DNA from: Paraburkholderia panacisoli
GTDB taxonomy: Bacteria; Pseudomonadota; Gammaproteobacteria; Burkholderiales; Burkholderiaceae
Reading direction: 5' to 3'
Length of the DNA: 64,000 nucleotides
NCBI RefSeq assembly: GCF_008369935.1
Contig: NZ_VTUZ01000013.1
Coordinates: 124,001-188,000, forward strand
The stretch's first letter is position 1. Each line of letters begins with the position of its first letter. The notes below the pieces were generated by a model. The model was given only the letters and a program-made list of their open reading frames with translations, was not told where the DNA came from and searched no databases. A program made the position numbers and the translations under genes. Below, in pieces: positions 1 to 8,859 of the stretch.

Positions 1-435
1 GGCGGCGCGGCGCGCGCGATCGCGTGGGGCATGCAACGCGCGGGCGCGCGGGTGACCGTGTTCAACCGCACCGCATCGCGTGGACAGGAACTGGCCACGG
101 CTTTCGGCCTCGACTTTGGCGGCGCTCTGAACTCCTTCGACCCGGCCGCGTTCGACGGCGTGGTGAATGCGACGGCGGCGGGTTTTCGCGCGCCCGACGT
201 GAACCCGCTGCGCGCCGGACAACTCGCCGCGCATCTGTTCGTGATGGATGCGGCATTCATCCCGGTTCGCACGAAGCTGATCCGCGATGCCGCCGAGATC
301 GGCTGCCGCGTCGTCGATGGAACGCGCATGCTGCTGCATCAGTTCTGCGGACAGGTCGAACTCTATACGGGCAAGCCGGCACCGCTCGACGTGATGAGCG
401 CGGCCTTGCTCGACGAGATTGCGCGGGTCGGCTAG
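1..435 (+). CDS. Shikimate dehydrogenase family protein, 3' part (truncated by window edge)
   Basis: The reading frame is open from base 1 to TAG at 433-435, so the N-terminal substrate domain lies outside. What remains is the NADP-binding half: a Rossmann start (GGAARAIAWGM), the FNRT cofactor-binding turn, NATAAGF, a D-x-x-F-x-P-x-x-T element (DAAFIPVRT) and the terminal DGTRMLLHQ, where the family has G-x-x-M-L-x-x-Q. The enzyme reduces 3-dehydroshikimate, or in paralogues oxidises shikimate/quinate. The next gene is an MHS-family carboxylate transporter on the same strand 138 bases on, so a catabolic shikimate/quinate paralogue is as likely as the biosynthetic AroE. Confidence 0.85.
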   Translation, partial: GGAARAIAWGMQRAGARVTVFNRTASRGQELATAFGLDFGGALNSFDPAAFDGVVNATAAGFRAPDVNPLRAGQLAAHLFVMDAAFIPVRTKLIRDAAEIGCRVVDGTRMLLHQFCGQVELYTGKPAPLDVMSAALLDEIARVG

Positions 436-573
436 ACCGGCGCGGGTAGTGTTTCGCAGGAAAACGCAGGCAACACGATCCGACACCTCGCGGGAAGACG
501 AGGGGGATCGATGAGGAGCGGACCGTCCGGATCATCGCTGATCAGGCGCGGCATCCACATTGGAGGAGACATC

Positions 574-2007
574 ATGAAACACCAGCAAACCATTGCCACC
601 GCTTCGAGCGACACCGGCAACGACGCCGCCGCAGCCAGGCAGGAAGTGAACACCGCCGATCTGTATCGCGCGGCGTGGGCGGCTTCGATTGGCAGCGCGC
701 TCGAGTACTACGACTTCGCGCTGTACAACTTGGCGTCGGCGCTGATCTTCGCGCCGCTGTTCTTTCCGTCGAGCGATCCGGGCATCGGCCTGATTGCGAG
801 CTTCGGCGCGTACTTCCTCGGCTTCGCGATCCGGCCCGTAGGCGGCATCGTCTTCGGGGCGCTCGGCGACCGCTATGGACGCAAGTTCGTTCTGATGGCG
901 ACGATCCTGCTGATGGGCATCGCCAGTACGCTCATCGGCCTCTTGCCCACCTATGCAACCGCCGGTGTCTGGGCGCCGATACTGCTGGTGGGCTGCCGCT
1001 TGCTGCAGGGACTGGGCGCGGGCGCGGAACAAGCCGGCGCCGCGGTGCTGATGGCCGAGTATGCGCCAGCCAGGCGACGCGGATATTTCGCCGCGCTGCC
1101 CTTCATGGGTGTGCTGCTCGGCACGGTGATGGCTGCCGCGATCTACTTCACGCTGGTGCGCGTCGAAGACATTTCGCAAAGCTGGCTCTGGCGCGTGCCG
1201 TTTCTGTTGAGCGTCGCCATTGTCGCGGTGGCGGTATGGATCCGGTTGAAACTCAAGGAGTCGCCGTCGTTCGCCAAGCTCGAAGCGCGCCAGCAAGTGA
1301 ACGACAGTCCGCTGAAACACCTGATCAAGCATTCGAAGCCGACGCTGCTCAAAGTCATCGGCATGCGGATGGCGGAGAACGGCGGCTCGTCGATCTATCA
1401 GTCGCTCGCGATCAGTTACATGGCGACGGCGACAGGCCTCAAAGGACAGATCGGTCCTGTCGCGCTGCTGCTTGCCGGGGCGTCGGGGGCGATCATCATC
1501 CCGCTGACCGGCATGCTGAGCGACCGGTTCGGACGCATTCCCGTCTATCGCGCGTTCGCTGTCTATCAACTGCTGCTGGCCTATCCGACCTGGTGGGTGC
1601 TGAGCCAGGGCAATGCGGCGGCGAGCATCGCGATGCTGTGCGTCGCGCTGGCCGGCGTCTGGGGCATGTTCGCCACGCAAGGCGCACTGCTTCCCGAATT
1701 GTTCGGGGCGCAGCATCGCTATGCCGGCGTGGCGGTGGGACGCGAAGTATCGGCGGTCATCGCGGGTGGGGTCGCGCCGCTCATCGGCGCTTCGGTCATC
1801 GCGTGGGCCACCGCGCACTGGGGCGGCAGCGAAGGCCGGATTCTCGCGTGGATTCCGCTCGCCAGTTATGTCGCGATCCTGAGCCTGATCGGCGTGGTGA
1901 CGACCTACTACACGCCGGAGACACGCGGCCGCGATCTCGATGATTTGCGCGACGCGTCCGAGGCCGCCGCCGCGTTGCGCGAAGAGCGGGCGTTTCGACA
2001 TTCCTAG
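574..2007 (+). CDS. MHS-family MFS transporter (metabolite:H+ symporter)
   Basis: A 477-residue, twelve-helix major facilitator protein of the metabolite:H+ symporter group (ShiA/KgtP/ProP relatives). ATG 574 is chosen because GGAGGAG at 562-568 sits just upstream; an upstream in-frame start at 511 lacks such a site. Visible signatures are YYDFALYN in helix 1, the loop 2-3 motif GALGDRYGRK, RLLQGLGAGAE in helix 4, and the repeated loop motif GMLSDRFGR in the second half. ESPSF after helix 6 is also typical. It follows a shikimate dehydrogenase-type gene, so an aromatic-precursor or carboxylate substrate is plausible but unproven. Two strong hairpins follow the stop. Confidence 0.88.
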   Translation: MKHQQTIATASSDTGNDAAAARQEVNTADLYRAAWAASIGSALEYYDFALYNLASALIFAPLFFPSSDPGIGLIASFGAYFLGFAIRPVGGIVFGALGDRYGRKFVLMATILLMGIASTLIGLLPTYATAGVWAPILLVGCRLLQGLGAGAEQAGAAVLMAEYAPARRRGYFAALPFMGVLLGTVMAAAIYFTLVRVEDISQSWLWRVPFLLSVAIVAVAVWIRLKLKESPSFAKLEARQQVNDSPLKHLIKHSKPTLLKVIGMRMAENGGSSIYQSLAISYMATATGLKGQIGPVALLLAGASGAIIIPLTGMLSDRFGRIPVYRAFAVYQLLLAYPTWWVLSQGNAAASIAMLCVALAGVWGMFATQGALLPELFGAQHRYAGVAVGREVSAVIAGGVAPLIGASVIAWATAHWGGSEGRILAWIPLASYVAILSLIGVVTTYYTPETRGRDLDDLRDASEAAAALREERAFRHS

Positions 2008-2019
2008 TCTTCGTGGTCA

Positions 2020-2086
2020 CGCCTGTCGAACTTTGCCGTTCGACAGGCGACGCCGCTCGACCCGCTTCAGCCGTTGGGGTCGAGCG
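2020..2086. terminator. Two tandem perfect hairpins between convergent genes
   Basis: The first hairpin has 12-base perfect arms, CGCCTGTCGAAC (2020-2031) and its complement (2038-2049), with a six-base loop. The second has 10-base perfect arms, CGCTCGACCC (2054-2063) and its complement (2077-2086), with a 13-base loop. They lie 13 bases after the MHS transporter stop and before the convergent NudK-like gene. Neither is followed by a clear T-run, so they may act as mRNA 3' stabilisers or a bidirectional terminator rather than a classical Rho-independent one. Confidence 0.65.
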
Positions 2087-2155
2087 AGCGCTCGGGATGG
2101 CGTGATGGTCGCCGCGATACGGCCTATGGCCCGGCGACAGGAACGAGTTGTCCAA

Positions 2156-2755
2156 TCATGTGGCATGCGCTCGCGTCAATTCGCGCAGCGCCAGATGCTG
2201 CAACAGCATGATGGTTTTGCCGTCGACGATTTCGCCACGGTCCACTGCCGCTAGCGCGTCGTCCAACGTCAATTCCACGACTTCGACATCTTCTCCCTCC
2301 GCTTCAATTCCTCCGCCATGGCCGACGCGCGTCGTCGCGTCATATTCGGCGATGAAGAAGTGAAGCTTTTCCGTCACCGATCCGGGGCTCATGTAGGCCT
2401 CGAATATTTTCTGCACGTCGCGCACGCGATACCCCGTTTCTTCCTCGACCTCGGCGCGAATGCGCTGCTCCGGCGACGCGTTGTCGAGCAGGCCCCCGGC
2501 GGCTTCCACCATCATCCCGTCGTGACCGTTGACGAACGCAGGCAATCTGAACTGTCGGGTCAATATCACCGTCTTCCTGGCGCGATCGAACAACAGGATC
2601 GTCGCACCGTTGCCGCGATCATAAGTTTCCCGGCTCTGTCGTTGCCAGGTGCCGTCGCGTCGCAGGAAGTCGAAGGTCGTCTTCTTCAACACATACCAGT
2701 CGTCGGACAACACGGTCGTATCGATGATGCGTACACGGTCTTGCGTTGCAGTCAT
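2156..2755 (-). CDS. nudK: NUDIX hydrolase, NudK-like (GDP-mannose pyrophosphatase type)
   Basis: A 199-residue NUDIX protein, close to the usual NudK length. The motif region is residues 85-109: AAGGLLDN, SPEQRIRAEV and EEETGY, the NudK variant of the box in which GLLDN precedes the helix and the classical REU arginine is replaced. The ERK-type N-terminal strand element VLSDDWYVLKKTTF and the C-terminal DGKTIMLLQHL also match NudK-type proteins. Such enzymes hydrolyse GDP-mannose or ADP-sugars in the cytoplasm. It is divergent from the DeoR-family regulator at 2836, with repeated CGTGCAA elements between them, so the regulator may control both. Substrate assignment is by family resemblance only. 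Confidence 0.8.
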   Translation of the reverse strand: MTATQDRVRIIDTTVLSDDWYVLKKTTFDFLRRDGTWQRQSRETYDRGNGATILLFDRARKTVILTRQFRLPAFVNGHDGMMVEAAGGLLDNASPEQRIRAEVEEETGYRVRDVQKIFEAYMSPGSVTEKLHFFIAEYDATTRVGHGGGIEAEGEDVEVVELTLDDALAAVDRGEIVDGKTIMLLQHLALRELTRAHAT

Positions 2756-2794
2756 GAATTCCTCCAGATCGCGACAAGGACGAATTCATGATAT

Positions 2795-2831
2795 CGTGCA
2801 AGTTCGTGCAATATCAAGAAGAAACGTGCAA
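2795..2831 (+). promoter_or_regulatory. Three helically phased CGTGCAA direct repeats (candidate DeoR operator)
   Basis: CGTGCAA begins at 2795, 2805 and 2825, i.e. at steps of 10 and 20 bases, placing all copies on one DNA face. They sit between the divergent NudK-like gene and the DeoR-family regulator, ending five bases before the regulator start at 2836. DeoR-family proteins commonly bind direct repeats near their own promoter, so autoregulation is the simplest reading. Confidence 0.5.
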
Positions 2832-2835
2832 AATC

Positions 2836-3591
2836 ATGTTGACGACACAACGCAAGAAGGCGATTCTCGACTTGCTGTCCCGGGACGGACAGGTGCTGGC
2901 GGGGCCGCTCGCCGTCACCTTCGGTGTCTCGGAGGACACGATACGGCGCGATCTGCGCGAACTCGCTGCGGAAGGATTGCTGCAGCGGGTCCACGGTGGT
3001 GCATTGCCGGCCTCGTCGGCGGTTGCTCCGTTTGAGCAAAGACGTGCGCTCGAGTCGTCGGGCAAGCGCGCGATCGGCATCGCTGCCGCGGCCATGATCG
3101 AGCCGGGCAGCATCGTCATCATCGATGGCGGCACGACGTCGGCCGAACTGGTGGCGCATATCCCTCGCTCGTTGTCGGCGACCGTCGTCACGCATAGCCC
3201 GACGGTCGCCGTTGCGCTGGTGGACCATCCGTCAATCGACGTGATCATGATCGGCGGCAAGTTGTACAAGCATTCGATCGTCAACGTCGGCGCTGCGGCC
3301 ATCGAGGCGATGTCGCATATCCATGCCGACGTTTATTTCATGGGTGTGACAGGTGTTCATCCAACGGCAGGGCTCAGTACGGGTGATCTCGAAGAGGCCT
3401 ACGTGAAGCGAGCGCTTGCCGCGCGGTCCGCCGAGACCGTCGTCCTCGCGTCGATGGAAAAACTGAATGCGGCGTCGGCCTATTCGATTGGCGACGTGAC
3501 GCTTGCGCAGACGATAGTGGTCGAGAAGTTGGCGGACACAGCGTTCACAGATGCGCTGCAAGCTGCAGGCGTGGGGATTGTTCGCGCGTGA
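2836..3591 (+). CDS. DeoR/GlpR-family transcriptional regulator
   Basis: A 251-residue regulator starting MLTTQRKKAILDLLSRDG; this ATG is preferred over the upstream in-frame ATG at 2788 because DeoR proteins begin immediately before the winged helix. The HTH contains FGVSEDTIRRDLRELAAEG and LQRVHGGALP, the family signature. The C-terminal sugar-phosphate-sensing domain (about residues 75-230) shows the expected DGGTTS, MIGGKL, FMGVTGVHPTAGLST and related elements of phosphosugar isomerase-like effector domains. It is probably a repressor responding to a phosphorylated sugar. Divergent from the NUDIX gene; the phased repeats just upstream are likely operator sites. Confidence 0.9.
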   Translation: MLTTQRKKAILDLLSRDGQVLAGPLAVTFGVSEDTIRRDLRELAAEGLLQRVHGGALPASSAVAPFEQRRALESSGKRAIGIAAAAMIEPGSIVIIDGGTTSAELVAHIPRSLSATVVTHSPTVAVALVDHPSIDVIMIGGKLYKHSIVNVGAAAIEAMSHIHADVYFMGVTGVHPTAGLSTGDLEEAYVKRALAARSAETVVLASMEKLNAASAYSIGDVTLAQTIVVEKLADTAFTDALQAAGVGIVRA

Positions 3592-4151
3592 CACTCAGGC
3601 GCTAGTCATACTCGTCAGCGCCCGCAATCGCTTCATTCACGAAGCCGATCAGATGACTTCTCCGGCGGACGCGCACATGTCTACGAGCGCCGACGATTCT
3701 CCGGAAAACAATGCCAGTTTCTCCAGATCGCACCGTTGTCGTGCGCAATGGCGAATTGGTACTGAACTTGCAATTGGGGTAGTCGGGTTCTCGCGCGATC
3801 ACTTCGCGCGGCAGGAGGTAGGGATCATTTCAGCAACTCGCCATTTCAGGCCGTACCATATGTCATTCCACTGCAAAAGTGGCACAACATGCAAGCCTGC
3901 ATGTGAGACGTTGCGTCAAAGCCTCATTTTCTGATCCGCGCGCAGTCATCCTGGCAAGATTGGAGTATTGTCACTATCCGACGCATCCAGATTTTGACCG
4001 GTATTTCATGGTCGCTTGCGTTTGCATTATCGCCTGACCCAACGCATTATCCGCAATATCGTTCTATTCAATTCACCCGGAAAGATTTTGGTGGTGTAGT
4101 GCAGCGTTGCTATTCGGAACGCTAGACAATTGTGACAACAGGAGAAAATGC
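3592..4151. other. Intergenic region without a supportable gene
   Basis: About 560 bases between the DeoR regulator and the BON-domain gene. GC content falls visibly toward 4090, as expected of a promoter region for the downstream gene. Weak complementary arms GGCGCT/AGCGCC around 3600-3625 could form a short hairpin after the regulator. Short open frames are present but show no family features. Confidence 0.4.
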
Positions 4152-4529
4152 ATGAAGGCAATTCACGCAATCAAACTGGCAGGTACTGCACTTCTTATCT
4201 GCGGTTCGATCCACGCCTATGCGCAGGCGAGCGACGCTGCCCCTGCCGCCCCTGCCACCCCGGCAAGCACAACGGCTAGCGCGCGGGCGCACTACAAGTC
4301 GCTGAAAGCAGCGAACCGCGCGCTACAACGTCAGGTTCGCTCGGCGTTGGTGAAGGATAGAGGCATCGTCATGTCCAATGTCACCATCCGTGCGCGCGAC
4401 GGTGCCGTCACGTTGCAAGGCACCGTGCCGGTGCAGGCCCAAAGCGACCGGGCAACCGAGGTGGCGAAGGGTGTACCGGGAGTCGTCTCCGTCAGGAACG
4501 CGCTGTCGATCCGTCCTGTTGGGACCTGA
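4152..4529 (+). CDS. Secreted BON-domain protein (copy 1)
   Basis: A 125-residue protein with a signal peptide (MKAIHAIKLAGTALLICGS followed by HAYAQA), an Ala/Pro/Thr linker, and one BON domain in the C-terminal half: RALQRQVRSALVKD, MSNVTIRARDGAVTLQGTV, then the terminal VPGVVSVRNALSI. BON domains of the OsmY/Kbp type are periplasmic and bind membranes or peptidoglycan-associated ligands, often in osmotic stress. AGGAG precedes ATG 4152. A clear paralogue lies at 22523-22879. Confidence 0.85.
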   Translation: MKAIHAIKLAGTALLICGSIHAYAQASDAAPAAPATPASTTASARAHYKSLKAANRALQRQVRSALVKDRGIVMSNVTIRARDGAVTLQGTVPVQAQSDRATEVAKGVPGVVSVRNALSIRPVGT

Positions 4530-4762
4530 GGTCATCCAGGCCGAATGCCGCGCCTTGCAACAGTCGACGTGCTATTTCTGTCGTCCAGTGACGGCATCAG
4601 GCCTGCCAACATCAAGCGCCGCTGTGCCGGCGCGTTTCGAGCGCGGCTTAAGAGCCGCGCTCGTCCCTGCCTGCCCTTGAACGCCTTTGCTTCACGTCCG
4701 CAATCACGTTGCTGGATATGAAGTAGGGGGCGCTCAGTCGCGTCGCCTGTGCTTCACAGCTA

Positions 4763-5419
4763 CTAGGCATTTGTTCGGGTGCGCGCGTCTTCGCGCCTGG
4801 CTTTCGTCCCTCGATACACGGGCAATCGCCAGCCGTAATACAGCGCGAGCAGGCGAACGCCGACGCAAACGGCCGTCGCAACCCAAGGCGTCCACGCCGA
4901 CATCGCGCCCACCTCCGCAGAGACAACGAAGACGAGCGCGCCGAGCAATGCCGCGGACGCATAGATTTCCCGCTCGAGTATCGACGGCACGCGGGAGAGC
5001 AGCATGTCTCGAATGACACCGCCACCTACTGCACTGACCGTTCCGAGCAGGATGGCCAGTTCGGCATTGTGCCCATACGTCAACGACTTCTGCGCGCCCG
5101 ACACTGCGAATAGACCCAGTCCGACGGCATCAAAAAACAGTACGGGAAACCGGAGTCGCCTGACTTTCGCGTAGGCTGCGATGGTGACCGCCGACGCGAG
5201 CATCGATGTCGCCAGATATCGCCAGTCGGAGAGCGCGGCCGGAGGCGTCGCGCCGATGCAAACGTCGCGCACGATGCCGCCGCCACACGCGACCACGAAA
5301 GCGACCGACAGGATACCGAACAGATCGAGTCTTCGCTGTCTTGCAGCCACTGCGCCACTGATCGCGAATACGAATGTGCCGACAAGGTCGAGCACCTGAT
5401 AGACGATATGCGAGTTCAC
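4763..5419 (-). CDS. TRIC-type trimeric cation channel family protein (UPF0126/YadS)
   Basis: A 218-residue inner-membrane protein with about seven hydrophobic segments. Two internal repeats each carry the family hallmark: ACGGGIVRD near residue 45 and VGGGVIRD in the second half. The start is taken as GTG 5419, giving the family length and overlapping the upstream amidohydrolase stop by four bases (GTGA), which indicates translational coupling. Prokaryotic TRIC channels conduct K+/Na+ as homotrimers. The C-terminal tail is basic and variable. Confidence 0.87.
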   Translation of the reverse strand: MNSHIVYQVLDLVGTFVFAISGAVAARQRRLDLFGILSVAFVVACGGGIVRDVCIGATPPAALSDWRYLATSMLASAVTIAAYAKVRRLRFPVLFFDAVGLGLFAVSGAQKSLTYGHNAELAILLGTVSAVGGGVIRDMLLSRVPSILEREIYASAALLGALVFVVSAEVGAMSAWTPWVATAVCVGVRLLALYYGWRLPVYRGTKARREDARTRTNA

Positions 5420-6684
5420 TTTCTCTCGCCTTGCTCGTCGAGCCACACCGCAGCCGCGCAGATCATCGCTTCGAGTCCGGTTCTCAGTGTGGGGTTGAGC
5501 GTCGGCGCGTACATCGGCGAATGATTGCTCGGAATCTGGTTGATCTTCTTTTGCGCTTTGGCTTGCGCATAGACCTGCGCGTCGGTTCCGCCGACGATCC
5601 AGAAAACGTACGGCACGCCCCAGGTACGGCCGAAAACGCTGAAGTCCTCGCTGGCGCCGGCCGGTTGGGTCTCGAAAGCGCGCTCACCGAACCATTGTTT
5701 GAAGGCCTCGCCGATACGACCCGATGCATTTTCGTCGTTGACGGTCAGCGGATAGCTGCTCAACGTCGTAAACTCCGGATCACGCGGCGCACCGGATGCC
5801 GTACATTCAGCGCAGCAGATTCTGCGAATGGCACCGAGCATGTATTCGCGCACGTCTTCATCGTAGGTGCGCACGTTGAGTTTGAGCGTGGCGTCGTCGG
5901 GGATGATGTTTTCTTTTGTCCCCGCCTGCAACGCGCCGATTGTCAGCACGGCGCTGTCAAGCGGGGCAATTTCACGCGACACGATGGTCTGCAGCCGCAT
6001 GGTTGTCGACGCGGCCATGATGACCGGATCGATCGACGTTTGCGGCTGCGATCCATGCGACCCTCGCCCGAATAGCTTGACCTTGAGGCTGTCACCCGCC
6101 GACAGGATCGTGCCGCTACGATAGCCCACTGTGCCCGCGGCCCCCACCATCACGTGTTGTCCGAGGATGATGTCCGGCTTCGGAAAGCGCTCCGCCATGC
6201 CGTCGTCCATCATGCTGCGCGCGCCCAGTCCGACTTCTTCGCCCGGCTGAAAAACCACCAGCACGGTGCCTTTCCACGCGTCGCGATGTTCGGCCAGCAG
6301 TTGTGCCGCTCCGAGCAACCATGTCACGTGAAGGTCATGGCCGCACGCATGCGCAACGCCGACTTCGATGCCGTCCTCGTCTTTCGCCTTCACCCGGCTG
6401 GCGTAGGGAAGGCCCGTCGCCTCGGTGACGGGCAGCGCGTCCATGTCGGCGCGAAGCATGACGGTCGCACCTTCGCCGTTGCGTAGCACGCCGACCACGC
6501 CGGTCCCGCCGACGTTCCGGGTGACTTCGTAGCCCAGCTTCCCGATACGGTCAGCCGCAATCGCAGCAGTGCGGAACTCGGCCATCGAAAGCTCCGGATG
6601 CTCGTGAAGGTCCTGATAGATTGCTTCGAGCTCCGGCAACAGCGCTTCGATATCGGCGGCGGTTGCTTCGACTAGTAACGACAT
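5416..6684 (-). CDS. M20 family amidohydrolase/peptidase
   Basis: A 422-residue M20D amidohydrolase. The catalytic domain shows HEHPELS near residue 27, RADMDALP at 78-85, the metal-binding CGHDLH at 114-119 and FQPGEE at 145-150 with the catalytic glutamate. The lid domain (about residues 190-300) includes GRGSHGSQPQTSIDP, and the last ligand lies in NHSPMYAP near the C terminus. Relatives (HipO, IAA-amino acid hydrolases, AbgB) release an acyl or aryl group from an amino acid. No signal peptide is visible, so it is probably cytosolic. It is coupled to the downstream TRIC gene by a GTGA overlap. Confidence 0.9.
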   Translation of the reverse strand: MSLLVEATAADIEALLPELEAIYQDLHEHPELSMAEFRTAAIAADRIGKLGYEVTRNVGGTGVVGVLRNGEGATVMLRADMDALPVTEATGLPYASRVKAKDEDGIEVGVAHACGHDLHVTWLLGAAQLLAEHRDAWKGTVLVVFQPGEEVGLGARSMMDDGMAERFPKPDIILGQHVMVGAAGTVGYRSGTILSAGDSLKVKLFGRGSHGSQPQTSIDPVIMAASTTMRLQTIVSREIAPLDSAVLTIGALQAGTKENIIPDDATLKLNVRTYDEDVREYMLGAIRRICCAECTASGAPRDPEFTTLSSYPLTVNDENASGRIGEAFKQWFGERAFETQPAGASEDFSVFGRTWGVPYVFWIVGGTDAQVYAQAKAQKKINQIPSNHSPMYAPTLNPTLRTGLEAMICAAAVWLDEQGERK

Positions 6685-7280
6685 GGTCAGCTCCCATCTT
6701 CAATGAATACACACCAGTGCAAGGCTAATCCTCTATCTGCTGGCCAGGCCCGATGCCAGCAGGCTGGAGATCAGTGTGGCGAGATTGCGGTCCGGTGTCT
6801 TTGCCGGTCGTGGGGGTTCGATACCGCGAGGGTCTGCGCCACAAGACTTCCGGCAAGGTTTCGGAATGCTTTCGCCACTCGAACATCTTCAGACGTTGCG
6901 CGAGCAACTTCGAGAGTAGGGCCCTTTCGATCAGCAGCCTGCCGCGAGGGAAACGCTAGGATACTGTTGGGGCTACGCACGAACCAATCGCAACACGCGA
7001 GGGAGGAAATGTCCGGAATCCATTGATCGCTTGAGCCAATCTGGCTTGGTCGGCGCGCAATGAACTGGTCAGATCGAGCCTGAAGGTGAAGTGGTCAGAG
7101 CGCAGGAAAACTGGCAATAGCGCTCTGTGTCCAAGCAAGTATAGAATAATTGTTGAAATATTCAACTAATTTGGTGTGCGCCAGGACGTGGTGTGTTTGC
7201 GCGCCCCCGCGCATCCGGTCGAATTCTGCAATGAGCGGGCATTTAGACTGGCGTTCAAGGATTTTCGACATCAACCCGCT
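6685..7280. other. Intergenic region, no supportable gene
   Basis: Nearly 600 bases between the M20 gene and an SDR relic. Several short frames exist on both strands, but none has a ribosome site plus recognisable family features. The segment around 7100-7160 is AT-rich. It is probably decayed sequence, given the truncated SDR that follows. Confidence 0.35.
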
Positions 7281-7376
7281 TTACAGTGGCCCAACAATGA
7301 ACAGCGCGGCGATTGCGGCGCCGAGCCCCTGTGTGCCGCCGGTGATGACGGCCACCTTCGTATCGAACTGTCCCAT
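7281..7376 (-). pseudogene. N-terminal stub of a short-chain dehydrogenase (SDR)
   Basis: Reading leftwards from ATG 7376, a GGGAGG ribosome site precedes a 31-codon frame encoding MGQFDTKVAVITGGTQGLG and AAIAALF before TAA at 7281. This is the first strand and the TGxxxGxG cofactor loop of an SDR, cut off abruptly. No catalytic Tyr-Lys region follows in any nearby frame. It is a deletion remnant. Confidence 0.75.
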
Positions 7377-7798
7377 CGACGAATCCTCCCGTGGCATTGG
7401 TTCAAAGCAGATCATTGACTTTCAGGCGGCGCGCCGTCCGGCGCATCCTTGCATTGGCGACCACGGCGAAGATGATCGGTGCGTCAGCACGAGGTCGTCG
7501 TCGATCGCACGCAACGCCGCGCCCAGATGCCGCCAACGGCCGCAGGCCAAATTGAATCATTCTCCGCTTCATTTCATGTCTCCAGTGATGTCCGTTGCGC
7601 GGCAGCATCCGAGTTGGGGGTGCGTTGCCTTGCTTTGGGCGTGCCGCTGTCCTGTTCACGGCCAGAAACTTGCCGGGGTTGCCGAAGTGGCTGGGCGATC
7701 GTCAGCGGCGGCGCTGGGCGCCAGGCGGCGTGCCTTGATGCGGGGCGCCCGCGATGCGATGATCGTGTGAATCTTCGCTTTCCCTTCCTGCCAGGCTG
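7377..7798. other. Region upstream of the LacI regulator, no supportable gene
   Basis: Just over 400 bases separate the SDR stub from the LacI-family gene. Open frames on the minus strand here lack recognisable domains and overlap one another. The sequence probably contains the LacI promoter plus decayed material from the lost SDR operon. Confidence 0.3.
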
Positions 7799-8842
7799 AT
7801 GCGAATGCCCAGTTCCACGCGCCGCAAAACGAACATGGCCGACATCGCGAAGGCCGCCGGTGTCAGCGAAGCGACCGTCGACCGTGTGCTGAACGGGCGG
7901 GGCGGCGTCTCGCGGGCGAAAGAAACGAGCGTGCTCGAATGGGCACGCAAGCTGAAGATCGACCGCGCGCTCGAATCGGTTTCGGTGCGCTGGCTGCGCA
8001 TCGCGATCCTGTTGCAGCAGCCGGTCGCGCCTTACTATGGATCGTTGAAGCAAGGCTTCGAAGTCGCGCAAAAGACCTTCGAAGCACAGCGCGTGATCTG
8101 CGCGGTCACCTACTTCGAGAGCCTCGAACCGGCGCGCGTGGTCGACACCATTCGCCGCGTTACGCAGAGGGCCGACGCGCTCGTCATCGTCGCGTACGAG
8201 CATCCGGACATCACCGCTGCGCTGCGCCAGGTCAGCCGCACCATTCCGGTCGTGACGCTCGCCAGCGATCTGCCGGGCACCGGGCGGCTTGCTTATGTCG
8301 GCATCGACAACCGTTGCGCGGGACGCGTCGCGGGCGAACTGATCGGGCGCTTTCTCGGCGATGCCGGCGGTCAAGTGCTGGTGCTGACGGGCATGCATGA
8401 CTTCCTCGGCCATGAAGAGCGCGAAAGCGGCTTTCGTTCCGTGCTGCGGCGGCGCTTTCCGAACTGCGACATCGTGGAGACCGTAGAGAGCCGCGAGCAG
8501 TCGTCGATAACCGAGCAACTCGTTCGCGACGCCTTCCGGCGCTATCCCGACTTGCGCGGGATCTACAACATTTCAGTCGGCAACGAGGGCGTTGGCGCTG
8601 CGCTGGTTGCACTCGACCGTGTGCGTTCAACGGTTTTCGTCGGCCATGAACTCAGCGAGAGTTCGCGGCGACTGCTGATAGAAGGTACGCTCGACGCCGT
8701 GCTCGACCAGAATCCGGCCGGCGAGGCGATGCGTTCCATCGAAATCGTGCTGCGGCACTATCATCGCGACCCGGGTGTCGCGTTGCCTCACCAGATTCCT
8801 GTCACCGTGCTGCTGCGCGAGAATCTCCCGCCTGGCGACTAG
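7799..8842 (+). CDS. LacI-family transcriptional regulator
   Basis: A 347-residue regulator. The N-terminal HTH reads MADIAKAAGVSEATVDRVLNG (split here: recognition helix SEATVDRVLN), followed by a hinge and a periplasmic-binding-protein-like effector domain (about residues 65-345) with VAYEHPDI, YVGIDNRCAGRVAGELIGRF, GMHDFLGHEERESGF and IYNISVGNEG, the pattern of ribose/inositol-type sugar sensors. ATG 7799 or 7805 may be the start; neither has a strong ribosome site. It converges on the moc-like operon, ending 17 bases from it, and its sugar-sensor class suits control of cyclitol or sugar catabolism. Confidence 0.9.
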   Translation: MRMPSSTRRKTNMADIAKAAGVSEATVDRVLNGRGGVSRAKETSVLEWARKLKIDRALESVSVRWLRIAILLQQPVAPYYGSLKQGFEVAQKTFEAQRVICAVTYFESLEPARVVDTIRRVTQRADALVIVAYEHPDITAALRQVSRTIPVVTLASDLPGTGRLAYVGIDNRCAGRVAGELIGRFLGDAGGQVLVLTGMHDFLGHEERESGFRSVLRRRFPNCDIVETVESREQSSITEQLVRDAFRRYPDLRGIYNISVGNEGVGAALVALDRVRSTVFVGHELSESSRRLLIEGTLDAVLDQNPAGEAMRSIEIVLRHYHRDPGVALPHQIPVTVLLRENLPPGD

Positions 8843-8859
8843 CGTCGTTCGCAAGACAT

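Noticed and set aside
532..2001. 489-codon open frame on the minus strand opposite the MHS transporter
   Set aside because: Shadow of a GC-rich gene; no family features, and the plus-strand frame has clear MFS motifs.
7574..8518. 314-codon minus-strand frame opposite the LacI gene
   Set aside because: Shadow frame; Arg/Asp/His-rich composition typical of antisense to GC-rich coding sequence.
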